Of a DNA stretch of 64,000 bases, positions 25,674 through 34,466 are shown piece by piece. A program made the translations under genes and the position numbers. This DNA comes from JAAYJT01 sp037445555. GTDB lineage: Bacteria > Bacteroidota > Bacteroidia > Bacteroidales > JAAYJT01. Location: positions 16,555 through 80,554 of the forward strand of contig JBBIKG010000013.1 in NCBI GenBank assembly GCA_037445555.1. The letters are read 5' to 3'. Below the pieces are notes generated by a model. The model was not told where the DNA came from, ran no database searches, and saw only the letters and a program-made list of their open reading frames with translations. Position 1 is the first letter of the stretch, and each line of letters starts with the position of its first letter.

Positions 25674-27318
25674 CTGTCGGTTCGACTCTCGACGGGCTAT
25701 GGCGACTCCAGTTGCTTAATACTTCAAGTGCTTTTAGGTAAGCATTATCTGTTTTCAGAAATATTTTATAGAATGCTTTTTCGTCGAAGAGATTCCTTGC
25801 AATTAATGCTTTCAGGAATTCACCTATACGGACTCTGGAGTACTGAAACCCGTCAGCATTCGGTTTTACCCCGTTTCGCTCAGCAAACAGAACAAAGTCG
25901 CGCAGCATGCTTTCGGTGATATTGAATCCGGTTATGAAGCTTTCGATGGAAGTAAACCTACCGAGCGCCTGGCGATGATCATCAAGATACTCAAATGCAT
26001 AGCGAAATAGTATTCCCTTATTTGCCACCTCATTAAAATAGCTCATTTTGTCATCCCGTTCAATCGGTATAAAAATGTCGGGCATAATCCCACCACCCCC
26101 ATATACCGTTCGCCCGGAAAGGGTTTGGTATTTTAATGAATCGTTAAAATGGATGCTGTCTGCGTGTTCGAGCTCTCCGGTTTCAAGCCGGTGGTATGAT
26201 TCGCTGTAGTAGTCTTGCGATCCGTTGTTGTAAGGCTTTTGGATACTGCGACCCGCCGGCGTATAATAACGGGCTATGGTCAGCCGGATGGCTGATCCGT
26301 CGCGCAGATTCAACTGCTCCTGTACCAGTCCTTTTCCGAATGACCGACGGCCGAGAACCAGTCCGCGGTCGTTGTCCTGAATGGCCCCGGCTATGATCTC
26401 GCTTGCAGAAGCCGAACCTTCATCAACCAGCACTACCAGCGGATCGGTCTGGAATATTCCTTTTGAAGTGGCATAAGCCATCTGTCTTGGCCGGTTCATG
26501 CCCTCAGTATACACAATGAGTTTTTGATCATCGAGAAATTCATCGGCAATCTTGATGGCTGTTTGCAGGTATCCTCCCGAATTTCCCCTAAGATCAATGA
26601 TCAGCTTCTTCATTCCTGCTCCGCGAAGTGACTCAATGCTGGTCAGAAGCTCCTGATGGGAAGTAGTAGAAAATTTGCCAAGTTTTATATAGCCCGTTTC
26701 CGAATCGGCCATGAATGTTGCATCGATACTGAAGGTTGGAATAACATTACGCGTGATGGTAAACGGGATTAACGCCTGATTGCCTCGTCTGTATACCCCC
26801 ACCCTGACCTTGGTCCCTTTTTCGCCTTTGAGCATCTTCATAATGTCACGGTCAGCAAGTTTTTGCCTGGCCACCAAGCTGTCGTTGATAGTTACGATGC
26901 GATCTCCTGCCAGAATTCCTGCTTTTTCGGAAGGGCCCCCGGGTATGGTTTGAATTACCGTACAGGAATCCTTTTCCATGCGAAATTGTATCCCTATCCC
27001 TTCGAATGCGCCAAGCAGAGGCTCATTGACTTCATTGAATTCCTCGGCGGCAATATATTGCGAGTGTGGGTCAAGCTTATCGAGCATGCCGATGATGGCA
27101 TCTTTTTCAAGCCTGCCCTGATCAACCAGGTCAACATAATCGCGTTGAATATATTGTATAACATCAGAAACTTTATCGTTTCTGACCGCCTTAAGAAAGG
27201 AGGGATTCTGCTGGTTGAGCAAAGAGGAATTTATGATACGGGCTCCAAGAAAAATACCAGCTATGATCGAAATGGCGACGATTACCGGGATATATGTGAC
27301 AATACGTGAATTTTTCAT
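25660..27318 (-). CDS. S41 C-terminal processing peptidase with PDZ domain
   Basis: A periplasmic protease of the CtpA/Prc family, 552 residues. One N-terminal membrane segment or signal (about 7-27), a PDZ domain (about 90-190, GIGIQFRMEKDS, then PSEKAGILAGDRI) and the S41 core. The catalytic Ser lies in DEGSASASEI (about 302) and the Lys in RSFGKGLVQ (about 328), giving the Ser-Lys dyad. The C-terminal 150 residues are helical and family-specific. It probably trims periplasmic or outer-membrane proteins. It is convergent with glmS, with 14 bases of overlap. Confidence 0.93.
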   Translation of the reverse strand: MKNSRIVTYIPVIVAISIIAGIFLGARIINSSLLNQQNPSFLKAVRNDKVSDVIQYIQRDYVDLVDQGRLEKDAIIGMLDKLDPHSQYIAAEEFNEVNEPLLGAFEGIGIQFRMEKDSCTVIQTIPGGPSEKAGILAGDRIVTINDSLVARQKLADRDIMKMLKGEKGTKVRVGVYRRGNQALIPFTITRNVIPTFSIDATFMADSETGYIKLGKFSTTSHQELLTSIESLRGAGMKKLIIDLRGNSGGYLQTAIKIADEFLDDQKLIVYTEGMNRPRQMAYATSKGIFQTDPLVVLVDEGSASASEIIAGAIQDNDRGLVLGRRSFGKGLVQEQLNLRDGSAIRLTIARYYTPAGRSIQKPYNNGSQDYYSESYHRLETGELEHADSIHFNDSLKYQTLSGRTVYGGGGIMPDIFIPIERDDKMSYFNEVANKGILFRYAFEYLDDHRQALGRFTSIESFITGFNITESMLRDFVLFAERNGVKPNADGFQYSRVRIGEFLKALIARNLFDEKAFYKIFLKTDNAYLKALEVLSNWSRHSPSRVEPTVIPQ

Positions 27319-27377
27319 TTATTCTTTTACCGGGATTGTATGGTACTGATCGTAAAAACGGACAAAGCAGAGTGAAA

Positions 27378-27409
27378 CAAAAAAAGCTTTCTTAAAATTT
27401 CAAGAAAGC
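27378..27409 (-). terminator. Intrinsic terminator downstream of tRNA-Leu
   Basis: Reading the minus strand, an 8-bp stem GCTTTCTT/AAGAAAGC (27386-27393 with 27402-27409) is followed by a run of T residues (the A-run at 27379-27385 on the plus strand). It sits about 15 bases past the tRNA 3' end. Confidence 0.75.
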
Positions 27410-27423
27410 CTCTTGTGCAACCG

Positions 27424-27507
27424 TACCCGGAGCCGGAATCGAACCGGCACGGGAATTACCCCATTGGTTTTTGAGACCAACGCGTCTACCTATTCCGCCA
27501 TCCGGGC
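27424..27507 (-). tRNA. tRNA-Leu (anticodon CAA)
   Basis: The minus strand folds as a full type-II tRNA of 84 nt. The acceptor stem GCCCGGA pairs with TCCGGGT (one G-T pair) and the discriminator base is A, as expected for leucine. The anticodon stem TTGGT/ACCAA encloses the loop CTCAAAA, giving CAA. A long variable arm and a T arm with GGTTCGATTCC follow. The 3' CCA is not encoded. The gene stands alone, with its own -7 element and terminator. Confidence 0.95.
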
Positions 27508-27536
27508 ATGTCAATGAACAATCATAGTTAAGTGTG

Positions 27537-27544
27537 CAAAGGTA
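27537..27544 (-). promoter_or_regulatory. -7 promoter element TACCTTTG for tRNA-Leu
   Basis: The reverse complement of CAAAGGTA is TACCTTTG, an exact TAnnTTTG match 30 bases before the tRNA 5' end, leaving a short 5' leader. Confidence 0.65.
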
Positions 27545-27727
27545 TTAAAAAATGTTTGCATCGGAGTCCGCCGAACTATCAATTTACTAACTTGGGGCAT
27601 TATACTCATTATGGGGGATACGAAAATGTATCATCGGGATAAAAAGGGCATAATAACTTATTGCATTGCAGTGAAAAGTCAAAACAATGGAAGATGGAAG
27701 GTAAAACGGATCTAAATAAGAGAGCTA

Positions 27728-28327
27728 TCAAATATTGTCCACAGAGGCTTTTAAAATCTGGCAAAGCAACTCCTTTGCCCTGAAAATACGAACCTTCACA
27801 GTACCCAACGGCAGGTCGGTCTGTAAGGAAATCTCCTCATAAGACATCCCGTCAAAAAAACGCATCCGAATTAATTGCGAATAATGCGGTTTCAGCTGAC
27901 CAACCAATTCCTGCACTATCATAGCCTTCTGCTTTTCAATAAATACCTCGTCAGGGCCGGGCTGCAGACTGGCAATACTTTCACCTGCTGAAAATCCCGG
28001 ATCTGTTTCATATTTCTGCTCCATTGAACAGGTGGAAACTTTTTTCTTGCGCAGATGATCAATGCAATGATTTCGGGCAATTTTCATCAGCCAGGATTTA
28101 AATAAAAACTTTGGTTCGTACGAATCAAGGTGTTTAAATGCCTTTGTAAATGCTTCAATGGTCAAATCTTCAGCCTGTGAAGGATCGCCTGACATTTTAA
28201 GCAGCAATTCAAAAACCGGCGACCAATATTTGGCAATAAGCTGTGCATATGCTTTCTGGTCCTTATCTGTTAAGGCTTTCTGTACAAGATTCCGGTCGGC
28301 TAACTCTTCTGAAGAAATTATTTCCAT
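27728..28327 (-). CDS. ECF-type RNA polymerase sigma-70 factor
   Basis: A 199-residue sigma factor with intact region 2 (SQAEDLTIEAFTKAFKHLDSY, then FKSWLMKIARNHCIDHLRKKK) and region 4 (MSYEEISLQTDLPLGTVKVRIFRAKELL). Its ATG lies inside the last codons of the upstream glycosyltransferase gene (10-base overlap), so it is expressed with it. No anti-sigma factor is adjacent; 220 bases separate it from the tRNA. It resembles the first sigma factor of this window in architecture but not closely in sequence. Confidence 0.93.
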   Translation of the reverse strand: MEIISSEELADRNLVQKALTDKDQKAYAQLIAKYWSPVFELLLKMSGDPSQAEDLTIEAFTKAFKHLDSYEPKFLFKSWLMKIARNHCIDHLRKKKVSTCSMEQKYETDPGFSAGESIASLQPGPDEVFIEKQKAMIVQELVGQLKPHYSQLIRMRFFDGMSYEEISLQTDLPLGTVKVRIFRAKELLCQILKASVDNI

Positions 28328-29466
28328 CTGCTTTTTCCGGAGAATGAATTGCTAAATGCAACCAGGGGATTGAAGAATGTGAAAAACGGATCGAGCAACA
28401 GCGAAGATAAAAATAACTTCTTTTGGTTCAGACGGTTGCTTGCATAACCAAAAATAATCAGCCGGTTGATGAGCCGGAAAAAATGCAAGCCTGCGATGAT
28501 TGCCAGCTCAATGAAAAAAGAAGACTGAATTAAAAGTACTGTGAGTACAGCCAGAGCCGAATAATAAACAATTGCACCGACGCCCTGCAGGCCAAGCAGG
28601 ACTTTAAACTTTGGTTTATAATGCCCGAAGGTTACCATTTGCTTGCGCTTGTGAATTACCCATGCGGCAAATGAATTCAGTGGCTTCGAAATAATTTGGC
28701 TGTTGTTCTGGATTTCGATAACGGTATTGCGTTTGTTTGCAGCCTGATTTATGAACAGATCATCATCACCAGGGCTTATTTTATAGTGACTTATAAAGCC
28801 TTTTTGCTGGTAGAAAAGCGTTTTGCAATAAGCAAGGTTTCTCCCTACTCCCATGAAGGGAAGACCGGCAAGCGTATAGGAGAGGTACTGCAAAGCATTT
28901 TGAAAAGCATCGTAACGAATGAAAAGATTAAACAACCCTCGTTGCTTTTCATATTGACTAAACCCTAAAACAATTTGCCTGGTGCCGTCAAACTGAGCCT
29001 GCATATTCCTCAGCCACTGATTTGAGGTTGGGCGGCAATCGGCATCTGTCAGCAGCAGGTATTCGTTCTTTGCCGATTTGATTCCCACAGACAAAGGAAA
29101 TTTTTTGCTGCGAAAAAAGGTTACACTGTTATTAACATTGACGATTTTCAGGTTCGGGTACAACTGTGAAATCTCAAGAAGTATCTCTTTTGTTTCGTCT
29201 GTCGAGCTGTCATTTACCACAATCACCTCAAAATCCGGATAATCCTGTTCCAAAATTTGAGGAAGAAAATCAAGCAAATTAAATGCTTCGTTATGTGCAC
29301 ATATCACTACCGATACCGGCTTGTCGGCAGAAACAGGCTTTTTATGCCGGTAAAATGCCAGGCGGCTGAAAAAAAACCAGTAATAAAACAAATCAACCAA
29401 CAATGCAATAATGATAGTTCCGGCAATTGCCAATATGTAGTAAGGGTAGGATTCGAGCAAATCCAT
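28318..29466 (-). CDS. Membrane glycosyltransferase, family 2
   Basis: A 382-residue inner-membrane GT2. An N-terminal membrane segment (about 7-30) precedes the GT-A domain with VVICAHNEAFNL, VNDSSTDET, LLTDADCRPTS (the DxD-type metal site) and SPGDDDLFINQ; the acceptor-side HKRKQMVTFGHY stands where processive enzymes have QxxRW. At least two more membrane segments lie in the C-terminal third. ATG 29466 is chosen because it follows a -7 element and starts the membrane segment; the frame further upstream runs through the divergent promoter region. The product is probably an envelope glycan or glycolipid, unidentified. It overlaps the sigma gene downstream. Confidence 0.85.
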   Translation of the reverse strand: MDLLESYPYYILAIAGTIIIALLVDLFYYWFFFSRLAFYRHKKPVSADKPVSVVICAHNEAFNLLDFLPQILEQDYPDFEVIVVNDSSTDETKEILLEISQLYPNLKIVNVNNSVTFFRSKKFPLSVGIKSAKNEYLLLTDADCRPTSNQWLRNMQAQFDGTRQIVLGFSQYEKQRGLFNLFIRYDAFQNALQYLSYTLAGLPFMGVGRNLAYCKTLFYQQKGFISHYKISPGDDDLFINQAANKRNTVIEIQNNSQIISKPLNSFAAWVIHKRKQMVTFGHYKPKFKVLLGLQGVGAIVYYSALAVLTVLLIQSSFFIELAIIAGLHFFRLINRLIIFGYASNRLNQKKLFLSSLLLDPFFTFFNPLVAFSNSFSGKSRWK

Positions 29467-29486
29467 AGCAGGTCGGATTGAGGCGG

Positions 29487-29494
29487 CAAAATTA
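29487..29494 (-). promoter_or_regulatory. -7 promoter element TAATTTTG for the glycosyltransferase
   Basis: The reverse complement of CAAAATTA is TAATTTTG, an exact match 21 bases before the start at 29466. Confidence 0.6.
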
Positions 29495-29514
29495 TACAAG
29501 TCCGACAAATAGAG

Positions 29515-29522
29515 TAACTTTG
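29515..29522 (+). promoter_or_regulatory. -7 promoter element TAACTTTG for tgt
   Basis: An exact TAnnTTTG match 35 bases before the tgt ATG. With the minus-strand element at 29487-29494 it forms a compact divergent promoter pair. Confidence 0.6.
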
Positions 29523-29556
29523 GCCGCGAAAAGTTATTATCACAGCAGGATTCAGA

Positions 29557-30687
29557 ATGAAGTTTGACATCATTGCCAACGATCCTCAATCCTTTGCAAG
29601 GGCGGCGGTTATTTACACAGATCATGGATTGATAGAAACTCCGGTTTTTATGCCGGTCGGGACAGCAGGAACGGTGAAGGCAGTACATTTCAGAGAGCTG
29701 GAAAACGATATCGGCGCCCGGATAATTCTCGGAAACACCTATCATTTATATTTACGACCTGGTGTCGACGTGCTTGAAAAAGCAAAAGGGCTGCATAAGT
29801 TTAACGGGTGGAACAAGCCTATACTGACAGATAGTGGCGGATACCAGGTTTACTCGCTCACAGATCGCCGTAAAATGACCGAAGAGGGCGTAGTGTTTCA
29901 GTCTCATATCGATGGGTCGCGCCATACATTTACTCCTGAAAATGTTATGGATATCCAGAGAAGTATTGGCGCCGATATCATTATGGCATTTGACGAGTGT
30001 ACGCCTTATCCGTGTGATTATGCCTATGCCTCCCAATCCATGAACCGCACCCACCGATGGCTTACAAGATGTATAAGCCGCATCAGCAGCACGGATTCGC
30101 TTTATGGATATCATCAAACCCTTTTCCCGATCGTGCAGGGCAGCGTTTATGGTGACCTCCGGAAGCAGTCTGCAGAGTTTGTGGCGTCGGCAAATGCTAA
30201 GGGTAACGCTATTGGGGGGCTATCCGTAGGGGAGCCTGCCGAAATCATGTATGAAATGACAGAAATGGTTTGCGGCATCCTTCCTGCTGATAAGCCACGT
30301 TACCTGATGGGTGTGGGTACGCCATCAAATATACTCGAAAGCATTTCGCTTGGCATTGACATGTTTGATTGTGTGATGCCTACACGAAACGGTCGAAATG
30401 GAATGCTTTTCACCAGGCAGGGCATACTCAATATCAGGAATGAAAAATGGAAAGAAGATTTCTCACCCATCGATCAGGAAGGAACTTCGTTTGTCGACAC
30501 ATTTTACTCTAAAGCCTATCTTCGTCATTTGTTTGTTTCGGGAGAAATGCTTGGGCCCATGATTGCCAGCGTGCATAATCTGTCTTTTTATATGTGGCTG
30601 GTGGACGAATCCCGCCGTCAGATTTTGGAAGGTACCTTTTCCTCTTGGAAAAAAAGAATGACTGTACAAACAGCAACCCGTCTGTAA
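29557..30687 (+). CDS. tgt: tRNA-guanine transglycosylase (queuine/preQ1 type)
   Basis: It exchanges guanine-34 of GUN-anticodon tRNAs for preQ1. The 376-residue TIM barrel keeps TDSGGYQVYS (Asp 92), GLSVGE, and the nucleophile Asp 271 in GIDMFDCVMPTRNGRNG. The zinc site is altered: where E. coli has CDCYTC after the PLDPE segment, this protein reads GTSFVDTF (about 309-316), so the three ligand cysteines are absent, though the His of ASVHNL (340) remains. The rest of the protein is well conserved, so it is probably active with a zinc-free or otherwise stabilised lobe. lptG starts on the next base after its stop. Confidence 0.95.
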   Translation: MKFDIIANDPQSFARAAVIYTDHGLIETPVFMPVGTAGTVKAVHFRELENDIGARIILGNTYHLYLRPGVDVLEKAKGLHKFNGWNKPILTDSGGYQVYSLTDRRKMTEEGVVFQSHIDGSRHTFTPENVMDIQRSIGADIIMAFDECTPYPCDYAYASQSMNRTHRWLTRCISRISSTDSLYGYHQTLFPIVQGSVYGDLRKQSAEFVASANAKGNAIGGLSVGEPAEIMYEMTEMVCGILPADKPRYLMGVGTPSNILESISLGIDMFDCVMPTRNGRNGMLFTRQGILNIRNEKWKEDFSPIDQEGTSFVDTFYSKAYLRHLFVSGEMLGPMIASVHNLSFYMWLVDESRRQILEGTFSSWKKRMTVQTATRL

Positions 30688-31848
30688 ATGTCAAAGATAT
30701 CGGCTACTTTGTTGAAAATGATAGCCACGAGGTTGTGGCCTTCGTCCAATGCTGGCATAGGACAGAAAAGGGTTAAGACGATAGACTGGTACATCATTAG
30801 AAAGTTTCTCGGCACATTCTTCTTCTCCATTGCATTGTTGTCAATCATTATCATCATTTTCGACATTTCGGAGAAAATCGATGATTTTATTGAAAAGGAG
30901 GCACCTCTGCAGGAAATCGTGTTTCGCTATTACCTGAACTTTCTGCCCTATTTTGTGAACATGTTCAGCGCGCTGTTCACGTTCATTTCCGTGGTTTTTT
31001 TCACTTCGCGTCTTGCGGCAAATACCGAGGTGGTTGCTATGTTGAGCAGTGGAATAAGCTTCAGCCGGTTACTGAGGCCCTACATTATTTCATCTGTTTT
31101 TCTTGCCTTGCTGTCGTTTGTACTGGCAGCCTATATTATCCCTGTCACCAACCGTACCCTGTTTGATTTTGAGAGTCGTTACATTCGTAATCCGAGAAGA
31201 TTTCAGGGACTGAACATGCATCTGCAAATCAGCCCCGGAAATTTCATTTATGTCGAAAGATATAATAACCTGCAAAATTCGGGCTACAGATTTACTCTGG
31301 AAAAGTATGATTCGACTGGGCTTTTTTATAAGTTGTCAGCCGAAGCTATCAGATGGGATACCTTAACCGCAAAATGGAAGATTGAAACGTATCAGGTTCG
31401 GGAAATTCATCCCCTGGGCGAAATATTAACCACAGGGGTAAGCATGGATACTGTCCTGAATTTCACTCCCAGTGATTTCGATTTTGATCTGGAGCAAATG
31501 AAAGTGTATACCCTGCCTCAGCTAAACCGGAAAATAGAAGCCGAGAAGCATAAAGGATCAATTTCAGTTGTGCAGTATCAGATAGAGAAACATAAGCGGA
31601 TTGCATTTCCTTTAGCCGCCATTATCCTTACACTGATTGGTTTCTCATTGTCAAGCCGCAAGGTGCGGGGAGGCACAGGATTACACCTGGGAATTGGTAT
31701 GGGTGTTGCTTTTTCGTATGTGTTATTCATGCAGGTATCGGTGGTATTTGGCACCTATGGCAATCTCCCCCCTCTGCTGGCAGCCTGGTTGCCGAATCTT
31801 CTTTATGGCATACTGGCCGTCGGGTTTCTGAAAAACGCCCCAAAATAA
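30688..31848 (+). CDS. LptF/LptG-family permease (YjgP/YjgQ)
   Basis: A subunit of the ABC transporter that extracts lipopolysaccharide from the inner membrane (Lpt system). It has 386 residues: three membrane segments in the first 140 residues (near 44-66, 82-104 and 126-146), a periplasmic beta-jellyroll domain (about 150-310), then three more segments at the C terminus. It is more like LptG than LptF in position, but I cannot separate the two by eye. The ATG directly abuts the tgt stop; the two are one transcript. An internal start at codon 11 would also give an intact protein. Confidence 0.88.
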   Translation: MSKISATLLKMIATRLWPSSNAGIGQKRVKTIDWYIIRKFLGTFFFSIALLSIIIIIFDISEKIDDFIEKEAPLQEIVFRYYLNFLPYFVNMFSALFTFISVVFFTSRLAANTEVVAMLSSGISFSRLLRPYIISSVFLALLSFVLAAYIIPVTNRTLFDFESRYIRNPRRFQGLNMHLQISPGNFIYVERYNNLQNSGYRFTLEKYDSTGLFYKLSAEAIRWDTLTAKWKIETYQVREIHPLGEILTTGVSMDTVLNFTPSDFDFDLEQMKVYTLPQLNRKIEAEKHKGSISVVQYQIEKHKRIAFPLAAIILTLIGFSLSSRKVRGGTGLHLGIGMGVAFSYVLFMQVSVVFGTYGNLPPLLAAWLPNLLYGILAVGFLKNAPK

Positions 31849-31850
31849 GG

Positions 31851-32663
31851 TTACAACTTCCGTTGCCAGATGAAGTAGTGGTCTTCAGCCATCAAGACAC
31901 CCGGGTCTTTGCTGAAAAGCCCGTATACTGCCGACCCGCTCCCTGTAAGCGATGCATAATCAGCCCCGTAATAGTAGAGCCGTTCCTTCAGGGCTTTAAT
32001 CTCGGGATGTTTTTCGAAAATAACCTGTTCAAAATCGTTGACAAGCATATCTTTCCATTCGCTAACCCGACGATCAATGATATCCGAGGGGGCGTATGTT
32101 TGGCTCACAGGGGTTAATGATCGGTAGGCCCAGCTTGTGCTGACCTCGGCGACAGGTTTTATGATGGTTATGTAATAGCCGCTCAAATCGAGAGAAACGG
32201 GATTCAATATTTCTCCCCTGCCTGTGGCAATAGCCGGCCGGTTGAGGATAAAAAACGCACAATCGCTGCCGAGGAGGCTGGCATATTCGAACAACTGCTC
32301 ATTACTGATACCAAGGCTGAACATATCATTCAGGAGTTTCAGGGCGAATGCGGCATCAGACGACCCTCCGCCCAACCCGGCACCCATAGGAATAGTTTTA
32401 TGAAGGTGAATATGCAGCGGAGGTAAATGATATTTTTCCTTGATGATTTTGTAAGCTTTCATCACCAGATTTTCTTCGGGTGATGAGGGAACCTCAATAC
32501 CGCTGGTACGAAACACCTCATGCCCGGGCTCAACCTCCAGTACCTCCAGAATGTCGCGCAAAGCTACAGGATAAAAACACGATTCAATCTCATGATACCC
32601 GTCGGGGCGCTTGTATTTTATGCGCAGCCCAAGATTTATTTTTGCGTTTGGAAAAACAACCAT
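31851..32663 (-). CDS. ispE: 4-diphosphocytidyl-2-C-methyl-D-erythritol kinase
   Basis: A GHMP kinase of the MEP isoprenoid pathway, phosphorylating CDP-methylerythritol. It has 270 residues from ATG 32663; the TTG six codons earlier adds nothing family-like. It keeps FPNAKINLGL (substrate Lys), the ATP loop PMGAGLGGGSSDAAFALK and the C-terminal LTGSGSAVYGLF. It is convergent with lptG, with two bases between their stops. Confidence 0.94.
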   Translation of the reverse strand: MVVFPNAKINLGLRIKYKRPDGYHEIESCFYPVALRDILEVLEVEPGHEVFRTSGIEVPSSPEENLVMKAYKIIKEKYHLPPLHIHLHKTIPMGAGLGGGSSDAAFALKLLNDMFSLGISNEQLFEYASLLGSDCAFFILNRPAIATGRGEILNPVSLDLSGYYITIIKPVAEVSTSWAYRSLTPVSQTYAPSDIIDRRVSEWKDMLVNDFEQVIFEKHPEIKALKERLYYYGADYASLTGSGSAVYGLFSKDPGVLMAEDHYFIWQRKL

Positions 32664-32818
32664 ACATGCAACGTTTAGCAAGCGAAAGCACCAACGGAAC
32701 TTTACGACCTAGAGGCTAATTTTTTGCTAAGTTAATTAATCTGATACAAAAAAGAAAGATTGAGATTTTATGCACCAGCCTTTGAACATGCCTGACCTGT
32801 CATTTACCTAATTAATGC

Positions 32819-32826
32819 TACATTTG
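32819..32826 (+). promoter_or_regulatory. -7 promoter element TACATTTG for the GH3 gene
   Basis: An exact TAnnTTTG match 74 bases before the GH3-family ATG, in the divergent region shared with ispE. Confidence 0.5.
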
Positions 32827-32900
32827 CAATAACGAAATACCGTTTGTGACGCAGCCTTTCGTGCTACGGAAGGTCGCCCGCAGCATAAACCAACTTTACT

Positions 32901-34418
32901 ATGTCGTTGTTTAGCCGAGTCCTGTCAGAGTTAATTAAAACCCGGCTTCCACAGGTTGAACTGTTCATAAATTACCCACATGAGGTTCAGCACGACCTTT
33001 TCAATGAGCTTGTACGGGTCGCATCGAATACAGAATGGGGCAAAAAATATGATTATAGCAGAATCAAAACCCCGGAAGATTTTAAACAGCGGGTTCCTTT
33101 GAACAGTTATGACGACCTGAGGCCGTATATTGAGCTTATGAGGCAGGGTCAACCCAATATCCTGTGGCCAAGTAAAATCAGATGGTTTTCAAAATCGTCA
33201 GGAACCACTTCTGAGAAGAGCAAATTTATCCCGGTCAGCCATGAGGCGCTTCATAATTGTCACTACAAAGCAGGCAAAGATATGTTGGCCGTGTACTGCT
33301 CAGAGAACCCGCATACCAAATTATTTTCGGGAAAAACCCTTGGCATGACAGGTACTCATAATTATTTTTCTGAGCCTCAGGCTGCCACTTACTTTGGAGA
33401 TATTTCAGCCATTCTTCTGCAACACCTGCCGTTTTGGGCTCAACTTATGCGTGTTCCTGAGCGGAATATTGCTCTGATGAGCGAATGGGAAGAAAAGCTC
33501 GGGCGAATGGCCGATGCTGTGATAAGCGAGAATATGGTAAGCATTAGCGGAGTACCTTCCTGGATGCTTCTGTTACTCAAGCAAATTCTGGAGAAGACGA
33601 AATTATCGAACATTGCTGAACTTTGGCCAAATCTAGAGCTCTTTGTGCACGGGGGAGTGAATTTTGAACCCTATCAGGAACAGTTCAGTAAAATATTGCC
33701 TGCTGGCATCTTCTATCTTGATGCCTATAATGCCTCGGAAGGTTTCTTTGCATTTCAGGCCACTCGTAATAAAAACGACATGTTGCTGCTGCTCAATCAC
33801 GGCATTTTTTACGAATTCATACCGATTGATCAGATTGAGGATTCTCAGCCGGAGGTCCTGCAACTGCATCAGGTTGTGCCAGGCCAACTATATGCATTAG
33901 TGATATCTACCAATGCCGGATTGTGGAGGTATGTGATAGGCGATACAGTGAAATTTACATCCGTGAATCCGTATTACATTCGAATAGCAGGCCGAACCAA
34001 ACATTTTATCAATGCAGTAGGCGAGGAGCTTATGGTGGAAAATGCCGATGCAGCCATTGCATATGCCAGTAAAGTTACGCGGTCGGTAGTGGCCGAGTAC
34101 ACTGCCTCCCCCGTGTATTTTGGTGATAAAAACAATGCCGCACATCAATGGCTTGTTGAGTTTGAGCAACCGCCCTCCGACCTGAAACAGTTTATCCAAG
34201 AGCTTGATAAAAAACTCATGGACGCTAATTCCGACTATGAAGCCAAGCGTTATCACGATCTCATCCTGCGCTCACCTATCGTTCAGCCGGTTCCAAAGAA
34301 CACCTTCTATAACTGGATGAAATTAAGAGGAAAACTGGGGGGGCAGAACAAGGTTCCGCGATTGGCAAATAACCGGAAGTACGTGGACGAAATATTAACA
34401 ATGCTGGCAGCTCAATAA
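32901..34418 (+). CDS. GH3-family acyl-adenylating / acyl-amido synthetase
   Basis: A 505-residue protein of the GH3 family of ANL enzymes, best known in plants for joining auxin or jasmonate to amino acids. The ATP-binding loop WFSKSSGTTSEKSKFIPVS (about 96-114), the DAYNASEGFFAF motif and LWRYVIGDTVKF are all present, so it should adenylate a carboxylate. Bacterial members are common in this phylum but their substrates are largely uncharacterised. It precedes a deoxynucleoside kinase gene that has its own -7 element. There is no signal peptide. Confidence 0.87.
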   Translation: MSLFSRVLSELIKTRLPQVELFINYPHEVQHDLFNELVRVASNTEWGKKYDYSRIKTPEDFKQRVPLNSYDDLRPYIELMRQGQPNILWPSKIRWFSKSSGTTSEKSKFIPVSHEALHNCHYKAGKDMLAVYCSENPHTKLFSGKTLGMTGTHNYFSEPQAATYFGDISAILLQHLPFWAQLMRVPERNIALMSEWEEKLGRMADAVISENMVSISGVPSWMLLLLKQILEKTKLSNIAELWPNLELFVHGGVNFEPYQEQFSKILPAGIFYLDAYNASEGFFAFQATRNKNDMLLLLNHGIFYEFIPIDQIEDSQPEVLQLHQVVPGQLYALVISTNAGLWRYVIGDTVKFTSVNPYYIRIAGRTKHFINAVGEELMVENADAAIAYASKVTRSVVAEYTASPVYFGDKNNAAHQWLVEFEQPPSDLKQFIQELDKKLMDANSDYEAKRYHDLILRSPIVQPVPKNTFYNWMKLRGKLGGQNKVPRLANNRKYVDEILTMLAAQ

Positions 34419-34426
34419 AGAATTTG

Positions 34427-34434
34427 TATTTTTG
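34427..34434 (+). promoter_or_regulatory. -7 promoter element TATTTTTG
   Basis: An exact TAnnTTTG match in the short gap after the GH3 gene, 33 bases before the deoxynucleoside kinase ATG. Confidence 0.5.
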
Positions 34435-34466
34435 ATTTTTACCCACCTGCTCACATTTTGTAAATC

